Origin: Archaeoglobus profundus DSM 5631 | GTDB taxonomy: Archaea; Halobacteriota; Archaeoglobi; Archaeoglobales; Archaeoglobaceae | Reading direction: 5' to 3' | Assembly: GCF_000025285.1 (NCBI RefSeq) | Contig: NC_013741.1 | Span: 558,001-622,000 of the forward strand | DNA: 64,000 nucleotides | In this document: in pieces, positions 17,022 through 26,399 of the stretch | Position numbering within the stretch: the first letter of the stretch is position 1 | Layout: the number at the start of each line of letters is the position of its first letter | The notes under the pieces: model-generated | Databases searched by the model: none | The model's input: the letters and a program-made list of their open reading frames with translations, nothing else | What the model was told of the DNA's origin: nothing | Program-made: the position numbers and the translations under genes

Positions 17022-17929
17022 TGCTTAAGAGGTTCTCTTGGCATCAAAGAATAGCTCACTTCGTCGGAAGTATATCTGGAATGATGCTCTTGGTGACGGG
17101 ATTGCCGATAATGTTTTCAAAGCACTTGGGATGGGTCTTCACCCTCTTTGGAGGTTCAGAAGTTACGATGTTCCTGCATAGGGTATTTGCAATAATACTC
17201 GTGTTCAGCTTCGCATACTTTGGGACTTACTTCATCTTAGAGAGAATAGTCAGGGGTAGGGGTGACTCGAACATAAAGAATTTCGGACTTTCAGCTGAGT
17301 TCATAAGTGAAGTCGTAGCTGGAGCTGTCAGAGATATCCTTTGGACTTTAGGCTTGAGAAAGGAAAGACCCAAGTTCGGCAAGTACGACTGGATAATGGT
17401 CGGAGACATATACCTCTTACCCCTCCTCGCCTTCATAGAAATACTGACGGGCACGATAATGTGGTTCCCGAGGAGCTTCGAATTCATAACGTTTAATCCG
17501 GGAATGTTCTTCGTAATAAGGACTATACATGCCGGAGTGGCTTTCTTCCTACTGCTGTTCGTATTGGCTCATGCGGGGATACTGCACCTAACACCCGGAA
17601 ACTTCCCAATAAACATGAGCATATTCACTGGCAAAATCTCAAGAAAGAAGGCTGAAGTTGAACATGAGAAATGGGTTCCTTTGGCCGAAGAGGTTGGAGG
17701 GGAAGTAGAGAGAAAAGAAAGCAAATTATGCTACATATTCGGAGCAATAACCATCATTAACCTCGTCGCGTTGGCTTACGTGCCTTTCGTAATGGAGTCA
17801 GAGTGGCTCGCGGGTTTGAGGGTGAGTAGTGACGGAATAGTAGCATTTGGATTAAGCTTAGGTGTAATAACCTTGATCGTCTATATCATTGCAAGCGTAG
17901 TAGCGTTTTTCAGGGGACTTAAGAGTTGA
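17021..17929 (+). CDS. Formate dehydrogenase gamma subunit, cytochrome b
   Basis: The 302-residue integral membrane protein has five or so TM helices with the FdnI/cytochrome b561-like pattern. Candidate heme-binding histidines are in SWHQRIAHF (residues 7-12), MFLHRVFAI (near 54), and RTIHAGVAFFLLLFVLAHAG (near 171 and 187). It would take electrons from the Fe-S subunit to a membrane quinone. A charged segment (about 208-230) precedes two final helices, longer than the usual gamma subunit. The start overlaps the previous gene's stop. Confidence 0.85.
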   Translation: MLKRFSWHQRIAHFVGSISGMMLLVTGLPIMFSKHLGWVFTLFGGSEVTMFLHRVFAIILVFSFAYFGTYFILERIVRGRGDSNIKNFGLSAEFISEVVAGAVRDILWTLGLRKERPKFGKYDWIMVGDIYLLPLLAFIEILTGTIMWFPRSFEFITFNPGMFFVIRTIHAGVAFFLLLFVLAHAGILHLTPGNFPINMSIFTGKISRKKAEVEHEKWVPLAEEVGGEVERKESKLCYIFGAITIINLVALAYVPFVMESEWLAGLRVSSDGIVAFGLSLGVITLIVYIIASVVAFFRGLKS

Positions 17930-17930
17930 T

Positions 17931-17950
17931 TTTAGCTTTTTTCTTTTTTT
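17931..17950 (+). terminator. T-rich terminator of the formate dehydrogenase operon
   Basis: Immediately after the last stop codon the plus strand reads TTTAGCTTTTTTCTTTTTTT. A run of Ts without need of a hairpin is the usual archaeal intrinsic terminator. Confidence 0.6.
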
Positions 17951-18114
17951 CAAGTTTTAAGCGATTATTTTATTAGCTCTGCTGAAAGAGTTGTAGCTGT
18001 AGTTTGCACCGTTGGCTTTTTGAATTAAAGCTTCGAACTCGCTCTCAGTTAGTTCAAAGAGTTAAAAATAGTAAACCCTGAAAAATCGATCCGAATTACG
18101 GAGGAAAGACGAGC

Positions 18115-18789
18115 ATGAGAGTTTGTATTTTGTACTCGGGTGGCAAGGATTCAAACTTGGCTTTACTTAAAGCTTGGAAAGAAATGGAGGTAGTTTGTCT
18201 AGTATCTTTAAGCCCGAAGTCTGAGGAAAGTGTTCTTTTCCACTATCCAAATACAGAGCTAGTAAAGCTTCAGGCTAAATCTCTTAAGATACCTCTAATT
18301 ATGAAAGCATGCTCGGATGATGAGGTAGGAAGTTTGAATGCTTTGAGGGAAGCTTTAAAGGAGGCTAAGGAGTTGTACGGTGTCGAGGGAGTTGTTACTG
18401 GCGCAATAAGATCGACTTATCAAGCTACGAGATTTCAGAGAATATGCGATGATTTAGAGTTATGGTGCTTTAACCCTCTCTGGCTAAGAGACGAGGTTTC
18501 GATACTTAGGGAAGCTTTGGAGCTGGGATTCGAAATAGTTTTTACGAGGATAGCCGGCTATCCACTAAGTAAAGACATGCTTGGAAGAAAGATAACGATT
18601 GAGACAGTTGAAATGCTTGAAAATATGAAGAGATTTGTAAACCCGGCTGGTGAAGGTGGCGAGTACGAAACCCTCGTCCTGAATATGCCCCTCTTTACAA
18701 AAAGGCTCAAGATAGTTGATTACGAGATTGTTGGAAGCGAATACGATGCCACGTTAATCGTTAAAAAGGCAGAGCTTGTGGAAACATGA
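18115..18789 (+). CDS. dph6: Diphthine-ammonia ligase (diphthamide synthetase)
   Basis: Dph6 amidates diphthine on elongation factor 2 using ATP and ammonia. The PP-loop motif SGGKDS is at residues 8-13, and the family's C-terminal signature GEGGEYETLVL is near 181-191. Length (224 aa) fits the archaeal single-domain form. CGGAGG precedes the ATG. Its last codons overlap (ATGA) the start of a glutamine-amidotransferase-like gene, which hints at a nitrogen-supply or regulatory link. Confidence 0.9.
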   Translation: MRVCILYSGGKDSNLALLKAWKEMEVVCLVSLSPKSEESVLFHYPNTELVKLQAKSLKIPLIMKACSDDEVGSLNALREALKEAKELYGVEGVVTGAIRSTYQATRFQRICDDLELWCFNPLWLRDEVSILREALELGFEIVFTRIAGYPLSKDMLGRKITIETVEMLENMKRFVNPAGEGGEYETLVLNMPLFTKRLKIVDYEIVGSEYDATLIVKKAELVET

Positions 18790-19328
18790 TAGCAGTAATA
18801 TCAACTTGCAAATACAAGCTAAGCGAAGAGGAATTTGTAAGACCAATCGTGGAGATTGTAAGAGAGTGCAAATTGAATTACAGAATCGTGCGCTACACCG
18901 AGAAGATCGATGTAAGAGACTGCTCAAAAGTTATAATATGTGGAACTGCTTTGAGAGATTACGATTACCTGAATTACATAGACAGCTTTGAACAACTCTT
19001 AGATTTCGAGGGATGTGTTTTGGGGATCTGTGCTGGCTACCACATACTTGCCACGCTGTTTTCGAATGAACTTGAAAAAGTTAAGAAAATGGGTGTTTAC
19101 AATGTCGAAGTTACAAGAGATAATCCATTGATTGAAAAAGGATCAATGAAAAGCTACTTTCTGCACGCCTACGCTTTAAGGAGTATAAACGACAGTCTGG
19201 AATGTTTGGCTGTGCAGAACGATGAAGTCTGCATGTTTAGAGTGGAGGGTATAGATTTTTACGGGGTTTCCTTTTATCCGGAGGTTCTCAATAGGGAAAT
19301 TGTTGTAAACTTTCTAAATTTCGGCTAA
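18786..19328 (+). CDS. Class I glutamine amidotransferase-like protein lacking the catalytic His
   Basis: The 180-residue protein has the class I GATase fold with nucleophile Cys82 in GICAGYH. The second active-site motif, normally FHPE, reads FYPE (Tyr164, Glu166), so the catalytic His is replaced and glutaminase activity is doubtful. Another His, in YFLHAYAL near 127, is not at the usual position. It is translationally coupled to dph6 by a 4-base overlap. It may be a binding or scaffold partner, or use a different base. I cannot assign a specific pathway. Confidence 0.7.
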   Translation: MIAVISTCKYKLSEEEFVRPIVEIVRECKLNYRIVRYTEKIDVRDCSKVIICGTALRDYDYLNYIDSFEQLLDFEGCVLGICAGYHILATLFSNELEKVKKMGVYNVEVTRDNPLIEKGSMKSYFLHAYALRSINDSLECLAVQNDEVCMFRVEGIDFYGVSFYPEVLNREIVVNFLNFG

Positions 19329-19474
19329 ATATTTATGCTCTGTTTGTATTCGTTTGAGAATATCTCTTCCCCTAATAATGGTTAGCTCATCGTAGGATCG
19401 TCTGAAATTGTCGATAGTATATAAAAGTCGATCGAACACATTGGTTAAATATCCTATCACTTTATCACCAAACG

Positions 19475-20476
19475 ATGAAGCTTGAAGAATTGAGGTTCGG
19501 AACGGAGCTTGTTAAAAGGGGATTTGCGAAGATGCAAAAAGGTGGAGTGATAATGGACGTTACGAACGCTGAACAGGCTCAGATCGCTGAGGATGCCGGT
19601 GCTGTCGCTGTAATGGCTCTGCACAAGGTTCCAGCAGATATAAGAGCATCTGGCGGAGTTGCAAGGATGGCTGATCCGAAAAAGATTCAGGAAATAATGG
19701 ATGCTGTAACTATCCCAGTCATGGCGAAGTGCAGAATAGGTCACATAGCAGAGGCGAGAGCTTTAGAGGCTTTGGGAGTTGATATGATTGACGAGAGCGA
19801 GGTTCTAACTCCAGCAGACGTATTCTTCCATATCGACAAGAGAAAGTTCACGGTGCCATTCGTGTGCGGTGCAAGGAGCTTGGGTGAGGCTGTGAGGAGA
19901 ATATGGGAAGGTGCAGCAATGATCAGAACGAAGGGAGAGGCTGGAACAGGTAACGTTGTTGAAGCTGTTAAACACATGAGGATAATAAACTATGCAATTG
20001 CCGAGATCGTAAATATGGATGACGACAGAATATATGAAGTTGCAAAGAAGTATGCTGAGAGATACGTCGAGCTAGCGAAGACAGTTAGAGCTGAAATGGG
20101 CTTGCCGACGGAAATAAAGCCGAGTGATGTCGTTTACGAGGAGTACACACTCGAAGAGATCGTTGAGGGACTTTACGAAGTCTTGCTTGAAATTAAGAAG
20201 ATGGGCAGATTACCAGTTGTCAATTTTGCAGCGGGTGGAATCGCAACTCCAGCAGATGCGGCCCTAATGATGCAGCTAGGTGCAGATGGAGTATTCGTGG
20301 GTTCTGGAATCTTCAAGTCGTCGAATCCAGAGGGATATGCGAGGGCAATAGTTGAGGCGGTACAGCACTGGGACGAACCTGAAGTTATAGCTGAGATCAG
20401 CAAGGGATTGGGAGAAGCTATGAGAGGATTGGAGGTTTCACAGCTCGAAGTCAGAATGCAAGATAGAGGATTATGA
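19475..20476 (+). CDS. pdxS: Pyridoxal 5'-phosphate synthase, PdxS lyase subunit
   Basis: PdxS builds PLP from ribose 5-phosphate, glyceraldehyde 3-phosphate and ammonia supplied by PdxT. The sequence is highly conserved: [16 protein letters not shown], the reactive lysine in MAKCRIGH and the second in [11 protein letters not shown]. Its 333 residues exceed the common ~295 because of an insertion around 193-225 ([19 protein letters not shown]), as in archaeal forms. A TATA-like box (TTAAATAT, 19445-19452) 26 bases before the ATG points to a leaderless message. It overlaps pdxT by 4 bases. Confidence 0.97.
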   Translation: MKLEELRFGTELVKRGFAKMQKGGVIMDVTNAEQAQIAEDAGAVAVMALHKVPADIRASGGVARMADPKKIQEIMDAVTIPVMAKCRIGHIAEARALEALGVDMIDESEVLTPADVFFHIDKRKFTVPFVCGARSLGEAVRRIWEGAAMIRTKGEAGTGNVVEAVKHMRIINYAIAEIVNMDDDRIYEVAKKYAERYVELAKTVRAEMGLPTEIKPSDVVYEEYTLEEIVEGLYEVLLEIKKMGRLPVVNFAAGGIATPADAALMMQLGADGVFVGSGIFKSSNPEGYARAIVEAVQHWDEPEVIAEISKGLGEAMRGLEVSQLEVRMQDRGL

Positions 20477-21066
20477 GGATTACCGTTGTCGGTGTGCAGG
20501 GAGCCGTTGAGGAGCACGTAATCATCACAAAACTTGCAATGAAAAAGCTAGGAATAGATGGAGAAGTCGTCGCTACACGTCGTAAAGGAGTAGTTTCAAA
20601 AAGCGACGGTGTAATAATTCCCGGTGGAGAGAGTACTACCATAAGCAGGCTGATATTTAGGGATTCGATTGCAAGCGAAATTCTTGAAAAGGCTGAAGAG
20701 GGAAAGCCGATAATGGGGACTTGTGCCGGATTGATTTTGCTTGCGAAGCACGGGGATGAGCAAGTTGAAAGAACGAACACCAAGCTCTTGGGTTTGCTTG
20801 ACATTTGGATAAAAAGAAATGCCTTCGGAAGGCAAAGAGAAAGCTTTGAAGCAGTTTTAAACATCAAAAACATTGGAAAGTTTCAAGCAGTTTTCATAAG
20901 AGCTCCAGCGGTAACGAAGGTCGGAAAGAATGTGGATGTCCTTGCAACTTTCGAAGATTATATCGTTGCGGTTCAGCAAGACAAGATATTGGGCTTTGCT
21001 TTTCATCCCGAACTAACTAACGATACGAGAATTCACGAATACTTCCTCAAGCTAATTTTTGAATAA
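20473..21066 (+). CDS. pdxT: Pyridoxal 5'-phosphate synthase, PdxT glutaminase subunit
   Basis: PdxT supplies ammonia to PdxS. The 197-residue class I amidotransferase has GGEST near residue 51, the nucleophile Cys in [10 protein letters not shown] near 79, and FHPEL with the catalytic His-Glu near the C-terminus. All three active residues are present, unlike in the GATase-like protein beside dph6. It is coupled to pdxS by an ATGA overlap. Confidence 0.96.
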   Translation: MRITVVGVQGAVEEHVIITKLAMKKLGIDGEVVATRRKGVVSKSDGVIIPGGESTTISRLIFRDSIASEILEKAEEGKPIMGTCAGLILLAKHGDEQVERTNTKLLGLLDIWIKRNAFGRQRESFEAVLNIKNIGKFQAVFIRAPAVTKVGKNVDVLATFEDYIVAVQQDKILGFAFHPELTNDTRIHEYFLKLIFE

Positions 21067-21099
21067 ATTTTTTATAAGCCGTAGTGCAACGTAGCTTCC

Positions 21100-22431
21100 A
21101 TGAAAAAAATCCTACCGATTCTGATTCTACTGGCGATAATTCAAACGGCATCGGCCCAAATAGTGAAAATTGAGATAACACCTCAAACTCTACTACCTAA
21201 CGATGTTGCGGATTGCAAGTTAACGTTTACAGCCCAACACGATACATACGTTAGCGGAATAACCTTGATTTCTCCTACAGAAGTTCAGGTTACGCCCTCT
21301 TCAATATCAGGAGTAGGCTGGATATCAACTGGCTATACCTACGAGTTTCCTTTCACGATAAAGGCCAAGGAGAGCGGAACTTACACGCTAACGGCCTACG
21401 TTCATACATTAAATGGGACTATAAAGCAATCGATAACGATCAGAGTTCTCGATCGAATGCCCGAGATAGTTTTAGATAAGACAATACTCACGCTCAATGA
21501 AGTAAACACAGTTCATTTTACTGTGATCTCTCCACTTGACATAAGAAACGTTGTAGTTCAACCGCTTTTCAAAGCAGACCCTCAAATAATATCCGTTCAG
21601 AGTGGGAAAGGCTCCTTCAAGTTTGAACCTACGAAACCTCAATCTTTGAAGTTCAAGATCAGCTTTTACAACGGGAAAAACTACCATGAGGTGGTTAGAA
21701 CAGTTAATGTGAGCTATATGAGTAGTAAGGGCGTAGTGCTGAACGTTACACCGAAGTATCATGCAACTACGATAGGAGATGTAATCCCAATCGATGTAGA
21801 GGTTGCCAACTTAAGGGGAGATACAATCTACTCAATAGAGGTGACTGCCAACTTTTCGAAAAAGCAATTCCAAATTCCTGTACTGAAGTCGAGCGAAGTT
21901 GCTAGAGTTAAATTCGATTTCTATTCGGAAACATCGGGTGAAAAGATAATCAGGGTAGACGTTAGATACAAAGACGAGTTCGGTAATATTCATTACGAAC
22001 ATAAATTGCTCACGATAAGAGTTATGAACGAAACGGCATTGCAGTTCAGCGGTATCGAAATTGAAAGGAGTTTAAGCGGATTAACTTTGACCGGGGAAGT
22101 TTGTAACGTAGGAAAGAGCGAAGCTTACAACATTTACGTCATTGCAAATTCGAATGGAGTTACTAAAACGTATTATATAGACAGCTTGGAACCTTCAGAC
22201 TTCGATACGTTCGAATTCACATTCAAAAATCACTCGAGAGTCATTATTCTGGAGTTAAAGTGGAGCAACGAGGTTGGAGAAATTCTTGAGACGGAAGAAG
22301 TTGTAGAAATCCCAATGGAAAGTTTTAACGTAAAGACTTCGAGCGAGACAGACTATGTCGCAATCGGAGTTAGTGTCTGTGTTCTAGTTTTCGTTATACT
22401 TCTAATAGTCTTGGCGTGGAGAAGAAAATGA
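21100..22431 (+). CDS. Exported protein with Ig-like domains and C-terminal TM anchor
   Basis: A Sec signal peptide (MKKILPILILLAIIQTASA, then Q) leads a 400-residue beta-rich ectodomain with several Ig-like or CARDB-like repeats, for example around residues 20-115, 120-205 and 210-305. One TM helix (about 418-438) and a short RRK tail follow. N-glycosylation sequons are frequent. The next two genes overlap it and encode an ABC ATPase and a MacB/FtsX-type permease, so it is probably the extracytoplasmic partner of that transporter. A TATA-like TTTTTTATAAG sits about 26 bases upstream, suggesting leaderless transcription. Confidence 0.7.
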   Translation: MKKILPILILLAIIQTASAQIVKIEITPQTLLPNDVADCKLTFTAQHDTYVSGITLISPTEVQVTPSSISGVGWISTGYTYEFPFTIKAKESGTYTLTAYVHTLNGTIKQSITIRVLDRMPEIVLDKTILTLNEVNTVHFTVISPLDIRNVVVQPLFKADPQIISVQSGKGSFKFEPTKPQSLKFKISFYNGKNYHEVVRTVNVSYMSSKGVVLNVTPKYHATTIGDVIPIDVEVANLRGDTIYSIEVTANFSKKQFQIPVLKSSEVARVKFDFYSETSGEKIIRVDVRYKDEFGNIHYEHKLLTIRVMNETALQFSGIEIERSLSGLTLTGEVCNVGKSEAYNIYVIANSNGVTKTYYIDSLEPSDFDTFEFTFKNHSRVIILELKWSNEVGEILETEEVVEIPMESFNVKTSSETDYVAIGVSVCVLVFVILLIVLAWRRK

Positions 22432-23090
22432 TCGAGCTAATTGACGTCTACAAGGTTTACAAGGTGGGATTGCACGAAGTTACTGCATTGAGAGGAATAA
22501 ATCTCAAAATCGAAGATGGAGAGTTTGTCATCGTAATGGGCCCATCTGGCAGTGGAAAATCTACGCTACTGTATCTCATGGGTTGCTTAGATAAGCCCAC
22601 TAGAGGCGAGGTACTAATAGATGGGCTCAACACATCTCAGCTTAACGATAAACAGCTAACCGAACTTAGAAGAGACAAAATCGGTTTCATATTTCAGCAA
22701 TATTATTTAATACCTACTCTGACGGCTTTGGAAAACGTTGAGTTGCCGATGGTGTTTAAAGGTATTCCTAAAGTTGAAAGGGTAAAGAGGGCCAAAGAAC
22801 TTCTGTCCTTGGTAGGTTTGGGCGATAAGCTTAACAGAAAGCCCAACGAGTTGAGTGGCGGGGAACAGCAGAGAGTAGCAATTGCAAGGGCTTTAGCTAA
22901 TGGACCTTCCATTCTTTTGTGCGATGAACCTACTGGAAACCTCGACACAAAAAGCGGTAGAGTTGTTATGGATATTATCAAGAGGCTGAATGACGAAAGA
23001 GGAGTTACGGTCGTCTTAGCAACTCACGATCCCTCACTTAAGGTTTACGCTGACAGAGTAATAACGATTAGGGATGGTGCGATATGCTGA
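22428..23090 (+). CDS. ABC transporter ATP-binding protein, MacB/LolD type
   Basis: The 220-residue ATPase has Walker A GPSGSGKSTLL, Q-loop FIFQQYYLIP, signature LSGGEQQRVAIARAL, Walker B ILLCDEPTGNLD and a switch His in ATHDP. The GEQQR signature and PTGNLD are typical of the MacB/LolD/FtsE group, which pairs with FtsX-fold permeases. ATG 22428 overlaps the previous stop (ATGA) and gives MIELIDVYK; the open frame extends to GTG 22416. It overlaps the permease gene by 7 bases. Confidence 0.92.
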   Translation: MIELIDVYKVYKVGLHEVTALRGINLKIEDGEFVIVMGPSGSGKSTLLYLMGCLDKPTRGEVLIDGLNTSQLNDKQLTELRRDKIGFIFQQYYLIPTLTALENVELPMVFKGIPKVERVKRAKELLSLVGLGDKLNRKPNELSGGEQQRVAIARALANGPSILLCDEPTGNLDTKSGRVVMDIIKRLNDERGVTVVLATHDPSLKVYADRVITIRDGAIC

Positions 23091-24196
23091 TTGAGTTGGC
23101 TCTGAGAAACCTTAAGAGGATCAAAGTTAGGAGTGCTTTAGCGATTGTTGGGATAATTATCGGCGTGATGGCAATAAGCTCGATTGGGATATTTGGTGAG
23201 AGTTTAAAGGCCTCCATTCTTGAAAACTTCAAGGATATAGCTAACGAAGTTATCATTATGCCAGACTACACTCATGGTTACACATCCATAGACGAAAAAA
23301 CTTTGGAAAAACTAAAACGAATTACTTATGCTGAGATATTACCAATCAAGAGCGATTCCGCTTTAGTTAGCTATAAGGACAAGAAAACATATTTGACAGT
23401 TTACGGAATTGATTCGAAGGATGCTGAGAAGTTTTTTGAGGTTGAGGAAGGTAGTTATAAAGGATGTTTAGTTGGTAGTAATGTTGCAGAGTATTTTAAG
23501 CTTAGAGTCGGGTCTAAGATCGAGATAGAAGGAAGGGAATTCAGGGTTGGGGGGATTTTGAGGCAAGAGGCGAGATTCGATATCAATCCGAATTTTGCCA
23601 TAATACTGCCCACGGAAGACTTCGACAAGCTTTTCGATAAAGAAGGATACACCATGGTAATAGTAAAGGTAGATGAGATAGAAAACATAGACAATCTCAA
23701 AGAGTACATCAAGAGCGTGATAAACCGAAAGGAGAGCAAGGTTTCGGTTTTCGAGATGAGGAGCATAATAGAAGGTATAAACAGAGCTTTTGCTCAGATA
23801 ACACTCTTTCTTATGGCGATAGCTGGCGTATCACTTCTAGTAGCTGGTGTGAGCATCTTGAACATAATGTTGATGTCAACAATCGAAAGAACGAAAGAAA
23901 TAGGAATTATGAGAGCTATTGGTGCGTACAGAGAAACCATACTCAAGCTCTTCCTAACCGAAGCTCTAATTTTAGGTTTAATAGGTAGTATTATTGGCGG
24001 TTGTTTAAGCTTCTTGGGTGGTTACGTGATAGATATGCTCATTCTAAAGACTACCAAATACGTTTTTCAACCTTCTTCCGTCTTTTACGTTGTATTAGGA
24101 ATATCATTCGGAACCGCTACAGCCGTACTAAGCGCACTCTATCCAGCTTGGAAAGCTTCACGTCTTGAACCAATTCAAGCCTTGAGATACGAGTAA
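23084..24196 (+). CDS. ABC transporter permease, MacB/FtsX family
   Basis: The protein has the four-TM FtsX plan: an N-terminal helix (about 18-38, ALAIVGIIIGVMAISSI), a MacB periplasmic-core-like ectodomain (about 40-235) and three C-terminal helices, with the motif MLMSTIERTKEIGIMRAIGA between the second and third. These mechanotransmission systems act on the outer face rather than import substrate. The substrate is unknown. The exported protein and ATPase upstream complete the unit. Confidence 0.9.
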   Translation: MLIELALRNLKRIKVRSALAIVGIIIGVMAISSIGIFGESLKASILENFKDIANEVIIMPDYTHGYTSIDEKTLEKLKRITYAEILPIKSDSALVSYKDKKTYLTVYGIDSKDAEKFFEVEEGSYKGCLVGSNVAEYFKLRVGSKIEIEGREFRVGGILRQEARFDINPNFAIILPTEDFDKLFDKEGYTMVIVKVDEIENIDNLKEYIKSVINRKESKVSVFEMRSIIEGINRAFAQITLFLMAIAGVSLLVAGVSILNIMLMSTIERTKEIGIMRAIGAYRETILKLFLTEALILGLIGSIIGGCLSFLGGYVIDMLILKTTKYVFQPSSVFYVVLGISFGTATAVLSALYPAWKASRLEPIQALRYE

Positions 24197-24227
24197 CGTT
24201 TTTAACAGTGTATGATATTTTTCCACC

Positions 24228-24773
24228 ATGATCGAGAAAGAGGAAAACCTTAGAAGCGAAGCGGTAAGAATTTCTGCCCTTCTCATGGCCATTTCAGCAA
24301 GAACTGCACCAAAATCAAAGGGTATAGACGATTTGGAGATAGTATATGTGAGTGGTGAAGACAAGGATAGAATTGCCGATAAAATGATAGAGTTGGCTAA
24401 GGAGAAAGGTGAAGGATGGAAGAGAGACGGAGAAAGCTTGAAGAAGGCTGAAGGGATTCTAGTAATTGGCGTTAAGGGAGACAAATCTTTAGGATTGAAC
24501 TGTTCAGCATGCGGCTTCAGAGACTGTAAGGAATTTGAGAATGCAGTTAGGGTTAAGGGAGATTACGACGGGCCAAACTGTGTTTTCAAAATACTGGATT
24601 TAGGAATTGCACTAGGTTCTGCTGTGAAGTTAGCGAGTATTATTAACGTTGATAATAGAATAATATACAGAATTGGAGTTGTCGCGAAAATGCTTGGTAT
24701 AGTTAAATCAACCGTAGCCTTGGGGATTCCCTTGGCTTGTACGGGTAAGAATCCGTTCTTTGATCGAAAATGA
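24228..24773 (+). CDS. DUF2148 ferredoxin-domain protein
   Basis: The 181-residue protein has the DUF2148 cysteine set: CSACGFRDC near residues 88-96 and a further Cys in GPNCVFK near 113, plus the C-terminal segment GVVAKMLGIVKSTVALGIPL. The family is common in anaerobes and its function is unknown; the cysteines suggest one Fe-S cluster. GTTTTTAAC about 27 bases before the ATG may be a TATA box. It is coupled to cbiX by an ATGA overlap. Confidence 0.8.
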   Translation: MIEKEENLRSEAVRISALLMAISARTAPKSKGIDDLEIVYVSGEDKDRIADKMIELAKEKGEGWKRDGESLKKAEGILVIGVKGDKSLGLNCSACGFRDCKEFENAVRVKGDYDGPNCVFKILDLGIALGSAVKLASIINVDNRIIYRIGVVAKMLGIVKSTVALGIPLACTGKNPFFDRK

Positions 24774-25120
24774 TCGGATTGATAATTTTGGGTCATGGGA
24801 GTAACTTGCCCGATTACAGAAAAGTTGTCGAGATGCACAGAGAGAGATTAGAGAAGCTGGGAATATTTGAGGAAGTTAGAACAGCGTACGTAATAGAAGA
24901 GCCAAAGCTTACAGATGTTTTAAGGGATATGCGGAGCAAAAAAGTTCTGGTAGTTCCTCTGTTCATAGCGTACGGAGAACACTTGAGAGAAATCGAGAAA
25001 GCCTTATCAGAATTTGGTGACAAGGTTGTTATCTGCGATCCCATCGGGGAGAGTGAACTCGTAACCTACGCAATCCTAATCTCTGCTCTGAGAAGGATAA
25101 ACGTTTTAAGTTTTGAGTAA
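24770..25120 (+). CDS. cbiX: Short sirohydrochlorin cobaltochelatase (CbiX-S)
   Basis: CbiX inserts Co2+ into sirohydrochlorin for cobamide synthesis, and in archaea the short form may also serve other tetrapyrrole metals. Family motifs are LGHGSNLPDYR (metal-binding His9) and VVPLFIAYGEH (His76), with CDPIGESELVTYAIL at the end. At 116 residues it is the single-domain archaeal form that works as a homodimer. The His-rich loop seen in some CbiX proteins is absent. Confidence 0.88.
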   Translation: MIGLIILGHGSNLPDYRKVVEMHRERLEKLGIFEEVRTAYVIEEPKLTDVLRDMRSKKVLVVPLFIAYGEHLREIEKALSEFGDKVVICDPIGESELVTYAILISALRRINVLSFE

Positions 25121-25130
25121 ACAATCCCGC

Positions 25131-26399
25131 ATGCTTGAGAAACTCATGGAAATTACCAAAAACCATCACGAGCTTTTCAAGTACTCCATTCCATTAATAG
25201 CCAGCGAGAATGTGACAAGTTATGCCGTGAGGAGATTTTACCTCAGCGATTTTGGGCACAGGTATGCGGAGGGTTGGATCGGAAAGAGGTTTTATCAGGG
25301 TTGTAAGTACATGGACGAGCTTGAGGCTTTTGCTGTTGAGCTAACCAAGAAACTTTTTGGTTGTGAGCATGCAAACGTTCAACCCATTTCTGGAGTAACG
25401 GCCAATCTAGCAGCATTTTTCGCTCTGACTAATCCCGGTGACACAATAATATCCGTCTCAGTTCCAGATGGAGGGCACATATCACACGACAGGTTTTCAG
25501 CTGCTGGAGTTAGAGGTTTGAAGGTTGAGCACTATCCATTCGATGTCGATAACATGAATATAGATGTCGATGCTACGAAGAGGAAGGTTGAAAAGATGGA
25601 CGAAAAACCAAAGGTTTTCGTTTTAGGAGCGAGTCTGTTCCTTTTCCCACATCCTGTGAAGGAATTGGTTGAGGTAGCGCATGAGGTGGGAGCGAGGGTA
25701 ATGTACGATGGCAGTCACGTTTTGGGGTTGATAGCTGGGAAGGAGTTTCAGGATCCTATTAAGGAGGGAGCTGACGTCGTAACAGCTTCAACTCACAAAA
25801 CATTCCCCGGTCCCCAAAGAGCCGTAATCATGTGTAAAAAAGAGCTTGCAAAGAAGATTGATCATGGCGTTTTTCCCGGTGTAGTCAGCAATCACCACAT
25901 ACACAGTTTAGCTGGATATGCAATGGCTTGCATAGAGATGCTGGAATTTGGAAGGGACTACGCAAGGCAGATTGTCAGAAACGCTAAAGCTCTCGCTGAG
26001 GAACTTTACAACCTAGGTTACAACGTCCTTTGCCCTCACTTGGAATTCACCAAGTCTCATCAGGTAGCTGTCGATGTTTCAGATTTTGGAGGAGGAGATT
26101 ACGTAGCGAAGAAGCTTGAATCGTGCGGCATAATACTCAACAAGAACCTTCTACCTTGGGATGACGTAAAAAATGCTGATAATCCATCTGGGATAAGGAT
26201 AGGAGTACAGGAAGTAACGAGGTTGGGGATGAAGGAGGATGAGATGAGGGAGATTGCAAGGTTCATAGACATGGCTCTGAAGGATAAAAAACCTATCAAA
26301 GATATCAAAAACGAAATCAAAGAGTTCAAATCCAACTTCTTAACAGTCAAGTATACTTTCGAGGAGTGTCCAGCTTATGAATTTCCGAAGGTGGTGTAA
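25131..26399 (+). CDS. glyA: Serine hydroxymethyltransferase
   Basis: GlyA moves the hydroxymethyl carbon of serine to a pterin (in this lineage probably tetrahydromethanopterin) and gives glycine. The PLP lysine is in STHKTFPGPQ (Lys223), with QPISGVTANLA near 84 and DGSHVLGLIAG near 193. The sequence is an archaeal variant, with weaker similarity to bacterial GlyA outside the PLP region. The open frame extends to TTG 25113 inside the cbiX end; ATG 25131, 10 bases after the cbiX stop, is preferred but has no clear ribosome site. The next gene follows immediately after its stop. Confidence 0.9.
   Translation: MLEKLMEITKNHHELFKYSIPLIASENVTSYAVRRFYLSDFGHRYAEGWIGKRFYQGCKYMDELEAFAVELTKKLFGCEHANVQPISGVTANLAAFFALTNPGDTIISVSVPDGGHISHDRFSAAGVRGLKVEHYPFDVDNMNIDVDATKRKVEKMDEKPKVFVLGASLFLFPHPVKELVEVAHEVGARVMYDGSHVLGLIAGKEFQDPIKEGADVVTASTHKTFPGPQRAVIMCKKELAKKIDHGVFPGVVSNHHIHSLAGYAMACIEMLEFGRDYARQIVRNAKALAEELYNLGYNVLCPHLEFTKSHQVAVDVSDFGGGDYVAKKLESCGIILNKNLLPWDDVKNADNPSGIRIGVQEVTRLGMKEDEMREIARFIDMALKDKKPIKDIKNEIKEFKSNFLTVKYTFEECPAYEFPKVV

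Noticed and set aside
17957-18061. Open minus-strand stretch coding LFELTESEFEALIQKANG and more, after the formate dehydrogenase operon
   Set aside because: It looks protein-like for 34 codons but has no start codon, is preceded by an in-frame stop and has no promoter or ribosome site. It could be the tail of a decayed gene; not enough to call.
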